From contig JAIUNI010000001.1 of the NCBI GenBank assembly GCA_020161935.1, forward strand, positions 744,001-808,000: a stretch of DNA of 64,000 nucleotides. The letters are read 5' to 3'. The translations under genes were made by a program, and so were the position numbers. The notes beneath the pieces are model-generated. The model had not been told where the DNA came from and did no database searches. It was given only the letters and a program-made list of their open reading frames with translations. The DNA is from Chloroflexota bacterium (GTDB taxonomy: Bacteria > Chloroflexota > Anaerolineae > Aggregatilineales > Phototrophicaceae). Below are positions 7,678 to 17,396 of the stretch, piece by piece (within the stretch, counting starts at the first letter, position 1; every line of letters begins with the position of its first letter).

Positions 7678-10600
7678 ATGTTGAAGCGTATTCAGAAGAA
7701 AAGTTGTTGGCTGCTACTGCTTTGCGGATTATTTGTCGTCAATATAGGGCAGTTACTTGCCCAAGATGGTGCGTTGGTTGTTACGGTGCCGGGGAGCTAT
7801 AACAGTGAAATCGGCTGCCCGAAAAACTTGGGCGCTGAAGGCGACTGGGCACCGGATTGTGATCTCACACGCATGACTGATTCTGATGGCGATGGCATTT
7901 ACATATATGTCGCGACATCAATCCCGGTAGGCAGCTATGAGGCCAAAATCGCGATTAACAAAAGCTGGTCGGAAAATTATGGCGCTGATGGGGCAAAGGA
8001 CGGCGCAAATATCCCCTTTGAAGTTCCGGTAGATTATGCACAGGTCACTTTTACTTTTGACTCAGTAAGCAAGATTATGACAATTGAAATTGATCCTTCG
8101 GTGATTGGCGCAGAGGCTACCCCACCGCCTAGACCTGAAACCTCGCTTGATTTGACTATGCAGCAGGCTCAATGGGTAACGAAAGATACTATTTTGTGGA
8201 ATGTCAGCGATATTGCATCTGACTCGACGTTTAAGCTGTATTTCGCGGTAAACGCGGGCATGATTGGCGACGGTGTTGGGTTTCAAGGTGGGGCTTCGAT
8301 TGATTTGACTTACGATCCAAATGGCGTGACTGACGCGATCCTCGAACGGTTTCCTCATCTTGCTGACTATGCAGCTTTGAAGATCGGCGAGGCTGATCTC
8401 GATAAGGTCGCCAGTATTATCCGGCAGCAGGCAGCGGTGGTTGCGATTGACGCGGAAGGTAAGGCGGTCGATGGTACAGGTTTGCAACTACCGGGGGTGT
8501 TGGATGATTTATTTCACTACGAGGGCGCGTTAGGCATCACGTACGAGGGTGATGTGCCGACTCTACAGGTATGGGCACCGACCGCACAGCAAGTCGCCCT
8601 GCGGTTATTTGATGACAGCGACCCCGCCACCAAGAGCAAGAAAATCCCGATGACGCTGGATTGGACGACCGGTGTGTGGAGCGTAACGGGTGAAGCCGAT
8701 TGGACGAATAAGTATTACCTGTACGAGGTGAAGGTTTACGCGCCAACAACCCAGCAGGTCGAGACCAATTTGGTGACTGACCCGTACTCGATCAGCTTGG
8801 CGGTGAACAGCACGCGCAGCCAGATCGTCAACCTGAACGATGCGAGTTTGATGCCGGAGGGGTGGGGCGAGACCGCTAAACCGGCACTTGAAGCGCCGGA
8901 AGACGCGGTGATTTACGAGCTGCATGTGCGCGATTTTAGCATTCATGACGAAACCGTACCCGAAAATGAGCGCGGGACGTTTAAGGCGTTCACGGAGGTC
9001 GACTCAAACGGCATGAAGCACTTGATTGCTTTAGCTGAAGCCGGACTGACTCACATTCACCTGCTGCCGGTGTTCGACATCGCGACCATCGAGGAGAATC
9101 GTGAGTCACGAACAGAACCGGATTGGGCGGCGTTAACCGAAATGGGTGCTGACTCGGAGGAACAGCAAGCGCTGATCGACCCGATTCGTGACCAAGACGG
9201 TTTCAATTGGGGATACGACCCGTACCACTTTAATACGCCCGAAGGCAGTTATTCGACCGACCCGAACGGCACGGCACGGATACTCGAATTCCGCGAGATG
9301 GTGCAATCGCTCAACGAGAATGGTTTGCGGGTGGTGATGGATGTGGTTTACAACCATACGAACGCCAGCGGGGAAAATGATAAGTCGGTGCTGGATAAGA
9401 TTGTGCCGGGTTACTACCACCGCCTGAACGCGCGAGGTGGGGTGGAGACAAGTACCTGCTGTCAGAATACGGCTACCGAGCATTGGATGATGGAAAAGCT
9501 CATGATCGACTCGGTGGTGCTGTGGGCAACAGCATATAAGGTGGACGGCTTCCGGTTTGACTTGATGGGACACCATATGAAGTCGAATATGGAAGATGTT
9601 CGTGCGGCGTTGGATGCACTGACGGTCGAAAACGATGGTGTGGACGGCAAGTCGGTTTACGTTTATGGCGAAGGCTGGAACTTCGGTGAGGTCGAGAACA
9701 ATGCGCGGGGCGTGAACGCGACCCAGTTTAACATGGCTGGGACGGGCATCGGAACGTTCAACGACCGGATGCGGGATGCCGTACGCGGTGGCAGCCCATT
9801 TGGCGGCTTCCAAGATCAAGGCTTTGCGGAAGGTTTGTTCGTTGACCCGAACGGCATCACCTCCGGCAGTGAGGATGAGCAGCTTGCACGGCTGAATCTG
9901 TTCGCTGACCAGATACGTGTTGGGCTGGCTGGTAATTTGAAGGACTACAGTTTCGTGAACGCGGCAGGTGAGACCGTGACCGGAGCGGATGTGGTGTACA
10001 ACGGGCAGCCAGCGGGTTATAATCTTGATCCGCAGGAACATATCGTTTATGTATCGGCACACGACAACGAAACGCTCTTTGACGCGATCCAGATGAAATC
10101 GCCTGAAACGGCGACGATGGCTGATCGCGTACGGATGCAGAATCTGGCGAACAGTTTGGTGCTACTGAGTCAAGGCGTACCGTTTTTCCATGCGGGTGAT
10201 GATATTCTGCGGTCGAAATCCGGTGACCGGAACAGCTACAACTCCGGCGATTGGTTTAACCGGCTGGACTTCACCTACGAAAGCAATAATTGGGGGGTAG
10301 GGCTGCCACCCGCAGGGGATAACCGTGACAACTGGGGCATCTTGCAGCCGTTGTTGGCGAACCCGGAACTCCAGCCGAGCAAGGATGATATTCTGGGCGC
10401 GAACGCGGTGTTGCGTGAGTTCCTTCAAATCCGTAAGAGTTCGCCTTTGTTCCGGTTACAAACAGCCGATGATGTACAGGCGCGGCTCACCTTCCAGAAT
10501 GTAGGCACGGACGCGATCCCCGGTTTGATCGTGATGACGCTTTCTGATACAGGTGATCTGACGGAAATTGACCCGAACTATTCGACGATTGTGGTGTTGT

Positions 10601-10788
10601 TTAATTCCAGCCCCGAAGCGGTCACTTTTACGGATAATGAGCTTCAAGGGATGGCGTTCGAATTGCACCCTGTTCAGGCAAGTTCAAGCGATACGGTACT
10701 TCAAGACGCAGCGTTTAACGGCGACGACGGCAGCTTTAGTGTGCCGGGGCGTACCACAGCAGTGTTTGTTTTGAAGGACGGCGCGTAA
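7678..10788 (+). CDS. pulA: Secreted type I pullulanase (GH13)
   Basis: A 1036-aa secreted enzyme that hydrolyses alpha-1,6 branch points of pullulan, starch or glycogen. A signal peptide (KKSCWLLLLCGLFVVNIGQLLA-type) is followed by an X25-like module (about residues 32-140, with DSDGDG), a pullulanase N-domain, a CBM48-like module near 290-375, the GH13 barrel (about 400-890) and a C-terminal beta domain. Diagnostic motifs are the pullulanase tag FNWGYDPYHF (509 on), DVVYNHTNASG, nucleophile Asp628 in DGFRFDLMGHH, acid/base Glu665 in YGEGWNFGE and Asp796 in SAHDNETL. GGAGG lies 6 bases before ATG 7678. The gene stands alone with its own terminator. It implies growth on external alpha-glucans, consistent with the sugar-type importer ATPase at 25.3 kb. 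Confidence 0.95.
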   Translation: MLKRIQKKSCWLLLLCGLFVVNIGQLLAQDGALVVTVPGSYNSEIGCPKNLGAEGDWAPDCDLTRMTDSDGDGIYIYVATSIPVGSYEAKIAINKSWSENYGADGAKDGANIPFEVPVDYAQVTFTFDSVSKIMTIEIDPSVIGAEATPPPRPETSLDLTMQQAQWVTKDTILWNVSDIASDSTFKLYFAVNAGMIGDGVGFQGGASIDLTYDPNGVTDAILERFPHLADYAALKIGEADLDKVASIIRQQAAVVAIDAEGKAVDGTGLQLPGVLDDLFHYEGALGITYEGDVPTLQVWAPTAQQVALRLFDDSDPATKSKKIPMTLDWTTGVWSVTGEADWTNKYYLYEVKVYAPTTQQVETNLVTDPYSISLAVNSTRSQIVNLNDASLMPEGWGETAKPALEAPEDAVIYELHVRDFSIHDETVPENERGTFKAFTEVDSNGMKHLIALAEAGLTHIHLLPVFDIATIEENRESRTEPDWAALTEMGADSEEQQALIDPIRDQDGFNWGYDPYHFNTPEGSYSTDPNGTARILEFREMVQSLNENGLRVVMDVVYNHTNASGENDKSVLDKIVPGYYHRLNARGGVETSTCCQNTATEHWMMEKLMIDSVVLWATAYKVDGFRFDLMGHHMKSNMEDVRAALDALTVENDGVDGKSVYVYGEGWNFGEVENNARGVNATQFNMAGTGIGTFNDRMRDAVRGGSPFGGFQDQGFAEGLFVDPNGITSGSEDEQLARLNLFADQIRVGLAGNLKDYSFVNAAGETVTGADVVYNGQPAGYNLDPQEHIVYVSAHDNETLFDAIQMKSPETATMADRVRMQNLANSLVLLSQGVPFFHAGDDILRSKSGDRNSYNSGDWFNRLDFTYESNNWGVGLPPAGDNRDNWGILQPLLANPELQPSKDDILGANAVLREFLQIRKSSPLFRLQTADDVQARLTFQNVGTDAIPGLIVMTLSDTGDLTEIDPNYSTIVVLFNSSPEAVTFTDNELQGMAFELHPVQASSSDTVLQDAAFNGDDGSFSVPGRTTAVFVLKDGA

Positions 10789-10806
10789 CCATTTAGCGAT
10801 GATGCG

Positions 10807-10846
10807 GGTATCGGAGGCAGTTCAAAGACTCCCTCCGATACCTTTA
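10807..10846 (+). terminator. Terminator hairpin after pullulanase
   Basis: An 11-bp perfect stem (10807-10817 with 10832-10842) is followed by TTTAAAA. The U-run is short, so efficiency may be modest. Confidence 0.65.
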
Positions 10847-10850
10847 AAAC

Positions 10851-10877
10851 CATCCTAATGGATTGCCTTCGGTCACA
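10851..10877 (+). repeat. 27-base direct repeat, copy 1
   Basis: This copy differs from 10947-10973 at two positions. Each copy carries the small palindrome ATCC-TAA(A/T)-GGAT followed by CCTTCGGTCACA. Confidence 0.7.
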
Positions 10878-10946
10878 GAAACTGCAAAAACCGAAAATGC
10901 AAGACCTCTAAAAGTGCGGATGCAGGCGAGGGATCCGCCAAAACTT

Positions 10947-10973
10947 CATCCTAAAGGATTTCCTTCGGTCACA
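10947..10973 (+). repeat. 27-base direct repeat, copy 2
   Basis: Second copy of the repeat at 10851-10877, 96 bases further on, with two mismatches. Confidence 0.7.
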
Positions 10974-11714
10974 AATTTCTTCACATTCTTCACTTTCACA
11001 GTGCATTTTGTGGCGGCAGTGGCGGCGGCGGCGGCGGCGCACCGCCATTTCTGTGTTTTGTGTCGGAAATGTCGTCAGAGTCGTCAATGTCAGAAATAGC
11101 AGTTAGCAAAAGCAGTCTTCGGTCTGTAGCCGACAGTCATTAGTCAAAGACGAAGACAAATCGCCAAGAAGGATAGAGAACGCCAAGAGAAGATGCGATT
11201 GTAAAGGTGTGATTTTATTTGCAGCGGCGAAGGGATAGTTCGCTGCTGCAACGCAAGGGGACTATAGCAACGTTTGCTGCAAAGGAAGCTATTAGTCTAA
11301 AGTCGATAGTCATTAGTCAAAGGCGGTTTGATTGTGGTTCTGACCTTTTGCAACTTTGTTGGCAAAAACAACCATGTCGGTAGCACTACCTTAAGTGGTG
11401 GATGCTGGTTTTAAACCCTCACCCTACGATGGTACGTTCGCAGGCTCACTCCACCATCAGCCCTCTCCCTCAGGGCGAGGGACTTTAAAGACTTTTATGG
11501 TTCATTTTGCGATGAAATCGACACAAAATAAATTTCCACCGCTTAGTGTGGTGCTACCACCATGTCAATTAACCTCTATTTTAGAACAAATGTGTTAATT
11601 TGTCAACCCAAAACCGTTTGAATATACAAACTTTTGGCATCGGTTGGCGTTTGGTACTTATGCTTGGTTATCATCCGTTATGCTTTTGAAAAATTCTTTG
11701 TTAAAGGCTTTTCG

Positions 11715-12830
11715 ATGCACGAGCAAATTGATATTTTAGTCGGCGGTCATTTGTGCCTCGATCTGATTCCGGGGATGCGGCAGATTAGCGCTGAGGACAT
11801 GGTTACGCCGGGGCGGTTGTATACGATTGACCCGATTGCCGTTTCGACAGGCGGGGCTGTTTCGAACACGGGGTTAGCGCTGCAACGTTTGGGGGTGAAC
11901 GTCCGGCTGCTGGCAACGGTCGGTGAAGACTTAATTGGCGAGATGATTCTGGCTTACCTACGGCAGCGTGACCCGAAGCTGACCGACTATATTCAGGTGA
12001 AGCGCGGGCAAGCCAGTTCCAGTACGATTGCGCTTTCCCCAGCCAACGCCGACCGGACATTTTTGCATTGTACGGGGACGAATGACCAGTTTGGGGTGAA
12101 GGATATTGATTTCGATTTAGTCGGCGCGGCGCGTATTTTCCATTTGGGGTATCCCACTTTGCTGCCGCATCTGGTTGAAGCGGACGGTGATGATTTGCAG
12201 GCTATTTATGCGCGAGCGAAGCAAACAGGTGTGGTGACTTCGCTCGATATGGCACAGCCCGATCCTAATGGGAAGATCGCCCATATGAATTGGCCGCTGA
12301 TTTTCCAGCGTACGCTGTGCAATGTCGATATTTTTATACCAAGCATTGAGGAAATGCTGCTGACACTGCGACGAGCGGATTACGACCGGTGGATGCCAAA
12401 TGTACTGCGCTACATTAACCAGCGTTACCTGCACGAACTGGCAGATGAATTATTGGCGATGGGTGTCGCCGTTACGGGGTTCAAACTCGGTGAGATGGGG
12501 ATTTACCTCAAGACTGGTGATGCAGCGGCGATTGGACGACTCAATAAACTCGGTATTCGTGCGGAGGAATGGATTGAACAGGAGTTATGGCTGCCTGCGT
12601 TTCAGGTCGATGTGGCGGGGACGACAGGGGCAGGGGATTCGGCATATGCCGGATTTTTGGCAGCGATGCTCAAAGGCTCCAGCCCTTTTACCGCACTGCG
12701 ATGGGCTTGCGGGGTCGGCGCGTGTAATGTCGAAGCGCCGGACGCGACCAGCGGCATACGCACATGGGCAGAAACGGAAGCGAGACTTGCCACCGATTGG
12801 TCAACTCGTGCCGAACGCTTACCTGACTAA
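11715..12830 (+). CDS. PfkB-family carbohydrate kinase
   Basis: A 371-aa ribokinase-fold kinase that phosphorylates a sugar or nucleoside with ATP in the cytoplasm; the substrate is not readable. The N-terminus HEQIDILVGGHLCLDLIPGM gives the first strand and sugar-binding Asp. The glycine signature TGGAVSNTGLALQRLGVNV follows, then GEDLIGEMI and the C-terminal PfkB signature VAGTTGAGDSAYAGFLAAML, whose second Asp is the catalytic base and whose GAGD loop forms the anion hole. ATG 11715 was chosen because the family N-terminus begins there. An upstream in-frame ATG at 11634 adds 27 hydrophobic residues that do not fit. No strong ribosome-binding site is visible. The gene appears monocistronic. 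Confidence 0.88.
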   Translation: MHEQIDILVGGHLCLDLIPGMRQISAEDMVTPGRLYTIDPIAVSTGGAVSNTGLALQRLGVNVRLLATVGEDLIGEMILAYLRQRDPKLTDYIQVKRGQASSSTIALSPANADRTFLHCTGTNDQFGVKDIDFDLVGAARIFHLGYPTLLPHLVEADGDDLQAIYARAKQTGVVTSLDMAQPDPNGKIAHMNWPLIFQRTLCNVDIFIPSIEEMLLTLRRADYDRWMPNVLRYINQRYLHELADELLAMGVAVTGFKLGEMGIYLKTGDAAAIGRLNKLGIRAEEWIEQELWLPAFQVDVAGTTGAGDSAYAGFLAAMLKGSSPFTALRWACGVGACNVEAPDATSGIRTWAETEARLATDWSTRAERLPD

Positions 12831-12969
12831 AGTGGCAAATGTTGCCGTCATCCGGTAAGATGCCGAGGGGAAATTTCGAACTGTCAGGTGCGGGGCGGGT
12901 TGAGCCTCCCAAAGCCGCTGATCGGCGGTTTATAATGACAGATGCGATTTTAGAACGAGGACTAGGTAT

Positions 12970-14340
12970 TTGTCGCAAGCATATAAGATTTGCCCCATCT
13001 GCGATACACCCAATCACCGAAACGCATCTTTATGTAGTACCTGTGGGACGACGCTGGTTCATGTTCCTACGGTCAGTGATGAATCCAAAGAGGACAAAGA
13101 TCGTTCGGCCTACGCCGCATTTCACGGCGAAACGGATTTGCTGGAAGGTAACTTGCGCTGGCGCGGTGGGACTTATGTCGTTGGCGGTTTGTTGACGATT
13201 GCGCTGGTGGGATGCGTGGCAACGTTGATTTTCGCGGGTTCGCGGTTGTTCAACGCGGTCGTACCTCCGGCCACGGGTGCGCCAACGCTCGACAGAACCC
13301 TTACGCCGACGAGCAGCGTAATTGATGGGGCGATGGTGACTAACACGCCGCGACCAACGCTGCAATTGGCGACCATTACCACTGGCCCGCCCACGCCGAC
13401 CTATACCGAAATACCCACGATTACGCCTACTTTGGGGCCATGTGTGCAGCAAGTCCTGCCGGACGACAGCTTGATCGCGATTATCGCGCGTTGTGGACAT
13501 CGTGATTACCAAGACTTGATGCAGGTCGTCCTCGATATGAATAATTTGACGAACGCGAACGAAATTCAAGCGGGTAAGTCGATTGAGGTGCCGTGGCCGA
13601 CGGCGACCACCGACCCGAACGCCGTGCCGACCGAAACGCCGACCCCCGGCGAAGGCGTGATGCTCAACGGGGGTACGCTGGTGGCGAATGCGGATATAAC
13701 GCGCGACCCGAATGGGATTCGGGTTTTCCCAACCGCGACGCTGCAAGCTGGTGTGGCGTGGCATACCGTGTCGGGCGAAGAAAACATTCTGACGATTGCA
13801 GTGCAGTATGGGGCGACCTTACGCATTTTATCCGAGTTAAACCCTGAAATTGCCTTTTCGCAGTGTGATTTCGGTATTGGCTCCGGCGGGCCGGGGTGTA
13901 CGGTTTTGCTGTATCCCGGTCAAGAAGTGCGTGTACCCGCGCCAACCGTGACCCCCACTATTCAGCCGACTGCATCCGGCAGCGAAACGACCACCCCTAC
14001 CGCGACTGCAACCTTTAATATCCCGACGGCTTTAAGCCCAAGCGACCGCGCGTTTTTTGGCAAGACGGATCTTGTGACGCTGCGGTGGGTGGGCAGCGGC
14101 GCTTTGAGCGCAGACGAAGCCTATTTAGTGACGGTTGAAGATGTAACGAGCGGGCAGGTTTATACGGCTTTGACGCAGGGGTTGATGTATATCGTCCCTG
14201 CCGATTGGCAGAGTAAGCAAAATGACCGGCATGATTATCGGTGGTCGGTTGGCGTGGTGAAGCAAAACCAACCGGAGAACCCCAGTTTTGTCACAGAACC
14301 CCGGCTCTTTACATGGCAGGGGCAGGGGAGTGAGACATGA
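12970..14340 (+). CDS. Zinc-ribbon, single-pass membrane LysM protein
   Basis: A 456-aa protein with a TTG start at 12970 (GAGGA lies 8-12 bases upstream). It begins with a zinc ribbon, CPICDTPN then CSTCG (residues 8-26), facing the cytoplasm, followed by a linker and one membrane helix (about 66-92). A Thr/Pro-rich outer linker leads to two LysM-like repeats (about 155-205 and 265-335), a Thr/Pro spacer, and a C-terminal beta domain (about 350-450) with LRWVGSGALSADEAYLV. LysM domains bind peptidoglycan or related glycans, so the protein probably links the membrane to the wall. The following gene overlaps by 4 bases (ATGA), is co-translated, and has the same LysM-LysM-beta arrangement, so the two are tandem paralogues. 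Confidence 0.78.
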   Translation: MSQAYKICPICDTPNHRNASLCSTCGTTLVHVPTVSDESKEDKDRSAYAAFHGETDLLEGNLRWRGGTYVVGGLLTIALVGCVATLIFAGSRLFNAVVPPATGAPTLDRTLTPTSSVIDGAMVTNTPRPTLQLATITTGPPTPTYTEIPTITPTLGPCVQQVLPDDSLIAIIARCGHRDYQDLMQVVLDMNNLTNANEIQAGKSIEVPWPTATTDPNAVPTETPTPGEGVMLNGGTLVANADITRDPNGIRVFPTATLQAGVAWHTVSGEENILTIAVQYGATLRILSELNPEIAFSQCDFGIGSGGPGCTVLLYPGQEVRVPAPTVTPTIQPTASGSETTTPTATATFNIPTALSPSDRAFFGKTDLVTLRWVGSGALSADEAYLVTVEDVTSGQVYTALTQGLMYIVPADWQSKQNDRHDYRWSVGVVKQNQPENPSFVTEPRLFTWQGQGSET

Positions 14341-15449
14341 ATCCTTTCTTGAAGATACTGAGCATCGTTGGCACCGGGCTGGCGATGGCAGCGTGCAGCA
14401 GCGCTCCGCAAGGAGGTGTAACACCGACGGTTGAGGCGATTGTCAGCACCGCCACACCGGAGGCGACGCTGACGTTAACGCCGAGCTTGACGCTGGTCGA
14501 TCAGCCAGTGGAGCAGGTGGCCGTTAGCTCATCAACCCCCACACCGACGGCTGAACCGCCGACGTTGACCCCGCTGCCAAGCCCGACCTCCGGCCCCTAT
14601 GAATACACCATTCAAGCGGGTGATACGCTGGGTTACATCGTAGGAACATTTGGTTATCAAGATTTGAGCATTGGGCCGGGGAGCATCATTGATGAAGTGG
14701 TGCGTTTAAACGATAGTATTCAGAGTGCGGATATCCTGCCGGGGCCGGGGACGGTGATTTTGGTCCCACGGCAGACGGCTACGCCAACGCCTGAAAACGT
14801 CGAAACGGCAGTGGCAGTGGAGGCAACCAGCGCTGCCAGCGTTCCGAATATCCCTGAATTTGAAACACTTGATGAGTACATAGTACAGCCTGATGATACG
14901 ATTGTGGCTATCGCACAGCTTTACAACACGACGCTGGGCGTATTGTTCAGTTTGAATCCAGACCTAGACGGAATTTTTTCGTGCGACCCGCAGATTCCAA
15001 GTGGCGGGCCAAATTGTAATGTGAATATCAATGTCGGGCAGATTATCCAAGTTCCCGCGCCAACGCCAACGCCGACGCTTTCGCCTACCCCTTCCGGTAA
15101 TGAAACGGCGACCCCGACCCCGACCCTCCCCGCGCCGGTGGTGATCTTCCCGCCAGAGAACGCTTCGGTCGGGGCAGGGGTGTTCAGTTTGCAGTGGGTG
15201 GGTGTTGGCGTATTGCAGCCGGACGAGGTTTACCTGATACAGGTGACCGACCTGACCTTGAACACAATTGCGCTCCAAGCGGCGACCCGTAACACGTCAT
15301 TCGTGCTGCCGGAATCGCTAATCCCGACGGATGGGCAGCCGCATTCCTTTAGCTGGATGGTGTGGGTGGCGAAGCCGAATGCTGACCGTGTATACGGGCG
15401 GGTGGGTGGCGCGGCGGTTGAACACACGTTCATCTGGCAAAGTCGTTGA
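14337..15449 (+). CDS. LysM-domain lipoprotein, paralogue of the upstream gene
   Basis: A 370-aa lipoprotein. The signal MNPFLKILSIVGTGLAMAAC has its lipobox Cys at residue 20. Two LysM repeats follow: YTIQAGDTLGYIVGTFGY (about 92 on), then YIVQPDDTIVAIAQLYNTTL, separated by Thr/Pro-rich linkers. The C-terminal beta domain (LQWVGVGVLQPDEVYLIQV, about 283-368) aligns with that of the upstream gene. The second LysM of both proteins carries an unusual Cys-containing insert (IPSGGPNCN here, IGSGGPGCT there), further evidence of duplication. ATG overlaps the upstream TGA by 4 bases. A terminator follows. The function is probably cell-wall binding; no enzymatic motif is visible. Confidence 0.8.
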   Translation: MNPFLKILSIVGTGLAMAACSSAPQGGVTPTVEAIVSTATPEATLTLTPSLTLVDQPVEQVAVSSSTPTPTAEPPTLTPLPSPTSGPYEYTIQAGDTLGYIVGTFGYQDLSIGPGSIIDEVVRLNDSIQSADILPGPGTVILVPRQTATPTPENVETAVAVEATSAASVPNIPEFETLDEYIVQPDDTIVAIAQLYNTTLGVLFSLNPDLDGIFSCDPQIPSGGPNCNVNINVGQIIQVPAPTPTPTLSPTPSGNETATPTPTLPAPVVIFPPENASVGAGVFSLQWVGVGVLQPDEVYLIQVTDLTLNTIALQAATRNTSFVLPESLIPTDGQPHSFSWMVWVAKPNADRVYGRVGGAAVEHTFIWQSR

Positions 15450-15464
15450 AGCACGATCTGAAAT

Positions 15465-15497
15465 AAAAAGCGGAGGACATTATGCCCTCCGCTTTTT
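15465..15497. terminator. Bidirectional terminator between LysM gene and mutL
   Basis: GCGGAGG (15470-15476) pairs with CCTCCGC (15486-15492), extended by A/T runs on both sides, lying between two convergent genes. Confidence 0.88.
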
Positions 15498-15516
15498 TAT
15501 CGCATAGTCAATAACG

Positions 15517-17328
15517 CTAGCCGAGGCGACCAAATTCCTTCGCTAACTGCTCACTGGTCATATGCAGCATGGTTGGGCGACCGTGGGGGCAGGTGTGTGG
15601 CGACTTGCAGCGTTCAAGCTGACGGATGATCGACTGCATTTCGTCGGCACTTAAAATCTGACCGGCTTTAATCGCCCCATGCTTGCAAACACGGGTCACA
15701 ATCTTTTCCTCGATGCTGCTGTGGCCGGGACTGGTTCCCGCTTCCAAATCGGCGATAATCCCCGCTAAAACCTCATCCGGTGCTTGGTTGGCAAGTAGGG
15801 CAGGGACACCGCGAATGATGAAGGTGTTGGGGCCAAAGGGTTCGAGGGTAAAGCCGACTTCACCCAACACTTGTAAGTTGTCCTCGATCAAGTGCGCGTC
15901 GGCAGAGGGCAGGGTGATGGTTTGTGCATCGAGCGATAGCTGCGCGACCTGCTCATGACGCGCGTGTTCGTCCATAAACTGCTCGTACAAGATGCGTTCG
16001 TGAGCGGCATGTTGGTCGATCAGGTACAAGCCCGACGGCCCTTCGGCGACGATATAGGTTGCGCCGATTTGACCGATCACACGCAAGATCGGGAGGGTGC
16101 GCGGTTTCGCGGGTGCGCCGATGCCTTCGGGTATTTCGTCCGCTGCTGGTCGATAACTCTCTTGCTTAAGCGGCGTGCGGGTATATTGCCCGGCGGAGTG
16201 GAGATCAAGTTCCATCCCAAGTTGGCGCTGTGCTGTGGCGGTAGGTGAGGCTTCCCACGTCTGCCAGTCGTTCGGCGTGTAGCCCAGCCCACCGAAGCGG
16301 CCAGAGCGCATGGCGGGCGTTTGCGCGAGTTCGACCACCGAGCGGCGGACGGCACGCTGCACGGCGCTAAAGAGGGCTTCGGGGTCGCGGAAGCGCACTT
16401 CGGCTTTGGTGGGGTGAACGTTAACATCCACCTCTGTGGGCGGTATCTGCACCATGACGATGGCGACCGGATAGCGACCTGTCATCAGGAAGGTGTGGTA
16501 GGCCTGTGTGATGGCATATGAGAGGCGCGTATCCTGTATCCAGCGCCCGTTCACGAACAGCGTAATGTGGTTGCGGTCGGCGCGGTGCAGACTGGGTACC
16601 GAGCTAAAGCCGGTGACGCTGATTTCGGGGCGGCTGCCACCCTGCGCGTCGTGGCCTTTGATCTCGACCATATTTTTGAAGCTATCCAGCCCCATCGCCG
16701 CGACAATGACATCGGCAAGCTGCCCACTGCCGCTCGACCGAAAGACTTCACGCCCGTCCTGCTCCAGCACGAAGCGCACGTGGGGGTAGGCCATCGCATA
16801 GCGGCTGACGAACAGGGCGATTTGGCGCTTCTCGGTGTTCTCTTTTTTCAGGAATTTGAGGCGCGCGGGGGTGTTGTAAAACAGATTTTCAACGGTGATG
16901 ACCGTACCAACCGGCGCACCAACCGTTTGTTTCCGCAGGATTTCGCTGCCCGCCAGTTGGATGTAGATGCCCGCTTCACTTTCCATGTTGCGGGTAATCA
17001 TACTAAGCTGGCTGACCGACGCGATGCTGGCAAGCGCCTCCCCACGGAAGCCGAGGGTTTCAATGGATGATAAGTCGTCGGCTGAGAGGAGTTTGCTCGT
17101 CGCATGACGCTGGAACGCCAGCTCTACCTCGTGCGGGGGGATGCCGCTGCCGTCGTCACTGATGCGAATGCGCTGGCGACCGCCGCCGGTAATCTCGATG
17201 CGGATATTGGTCGCGCCTGCGTCGATGGCGTTTTCAAGCAGCTCTTTGACGACTGACGCAGGGCGTTCCACAACTTCGCCCGCCGCAATTTGGGCGACGA
17301 CAATTTCGGAGAGTATATGTATTGGCAT
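15517..17328 (-). CDS. mutL: DNA mismatch repair protein MutL
   Basis: A 603-aa protein that couples MutS mismatch recognition to strand removal. The N-terminal GHKL ATPase shows LSEIVVAQIAAGEVVERPAS, ELLENAIDAGA, ISDDGSGIPPHE and LGFRGEALASIASVS. The C-terminal dimerisation domain (about 410-600) holds the metal endonuclease motif DQHAAHERILYE, matching DQHA-x2-E-x4-E, plus CKHGAIKAG and CPHGRP, so this is a nicking-type MutL as in bacteria without MutH. ATG 17328 was chosen over 17343 because GGGAAG lies 7 bases upstream and the family N-terminus starts there. No mutS is in the window. It lies downstream of a histidine kinase on the same strand. Confidence 0.96.
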   Translation of the reverse strand: MPIHILSEIVVAQIAAGEVVERPASVVKELLENAIDAGATNIRIEITGGGRQRIRISDDGSGIPPHEVELAFQRHATSKLLSADDLSSIETLGFRGEALASIASVSQLSMITRNMESEAGIYIQLAGSEILRKQTVGAPVGTVITVENLFYNTPARLKFLKKENTEKRQIALFVSRYAMAYPHVRFVLEQDGREVFRSSGSGQLADVIVAAMGLDSFKNMVEIKGHDAQGGSRPEISVTGFSSVPSLHRADRNHITLFVNGRWIQDTRLSYAITQAYHTFLMTGRYPVAIVMVQIPPTEVDVNVHPTKAEVRFRDPEALFSAVQRAVRRSVVELAQTPAMRSGRFGGLGYTPNDWQTWEASPTATAQRQLGMELDLHSAGQYTRTPLKQESYRPAADEIPEGIGAPAKPRTLPILRVIGQIGATYIVAEGPSGLYLIDQHAAHERILYEQFMDEHARHEQVAQLSLDAQTITLPSADAHLIEDNLQVLGEVGFTLEPFGPNTFIIRGVPALLANQAPDEVLAGIIADLEAGTSPGHSSIEEKIVTRVCKHGAIKAGQILSADEMQSIIRQLERCKSPHTCPHGRPTMLHMTSEQLAKEFGRLG

Positions 17329-17396
17329 GTCCGTACTTCCCATGGACTCGCTGAAATGAATGGCCTCGTCGAGCGTTCAGCGCGGATGGTAATTGG

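Larger units (their letters stand above)
10847..11714. other. Gene-poor repeat-rich intergenic region
   Basis: About 870 bases without a supported gene. It holds a pair of 27-base direct repeats (listed separately), a GGC-rich microsatellite near 11010-11045, two copies of AGTCATTAGTCAAAG-like sequence near 11134 and 11307, and a CGCCAAGAAGG / ACGCCAAGAG motif near 11162-11190 whose reverse complement resembles sequence at 28.4 kb. Open frames here have no homology-like features and no ribosome-binding sites. It looks like decayed repetitive DNA. Confidence 0.55.

Noticed and set aside
9133..10062. 309-codon antisense frame inside the pullulanase gene
   Set aside because: No recognisable domain; shadow of the GH13 catalytic region.
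11010..11045. GGC-rich microsatellite considered as part of a coding region or replication element
   Set aside because: Simple repeat without an open frame of convincing composition; no other origin-like features such as DnaA boxes were noticed.
10863..11598. Short frames in the gene-poor tract after pulA
   Set aside because: They run through GGC microsatellite and direct repeats, have no ribosome-binding sites and have low-complexity translations.
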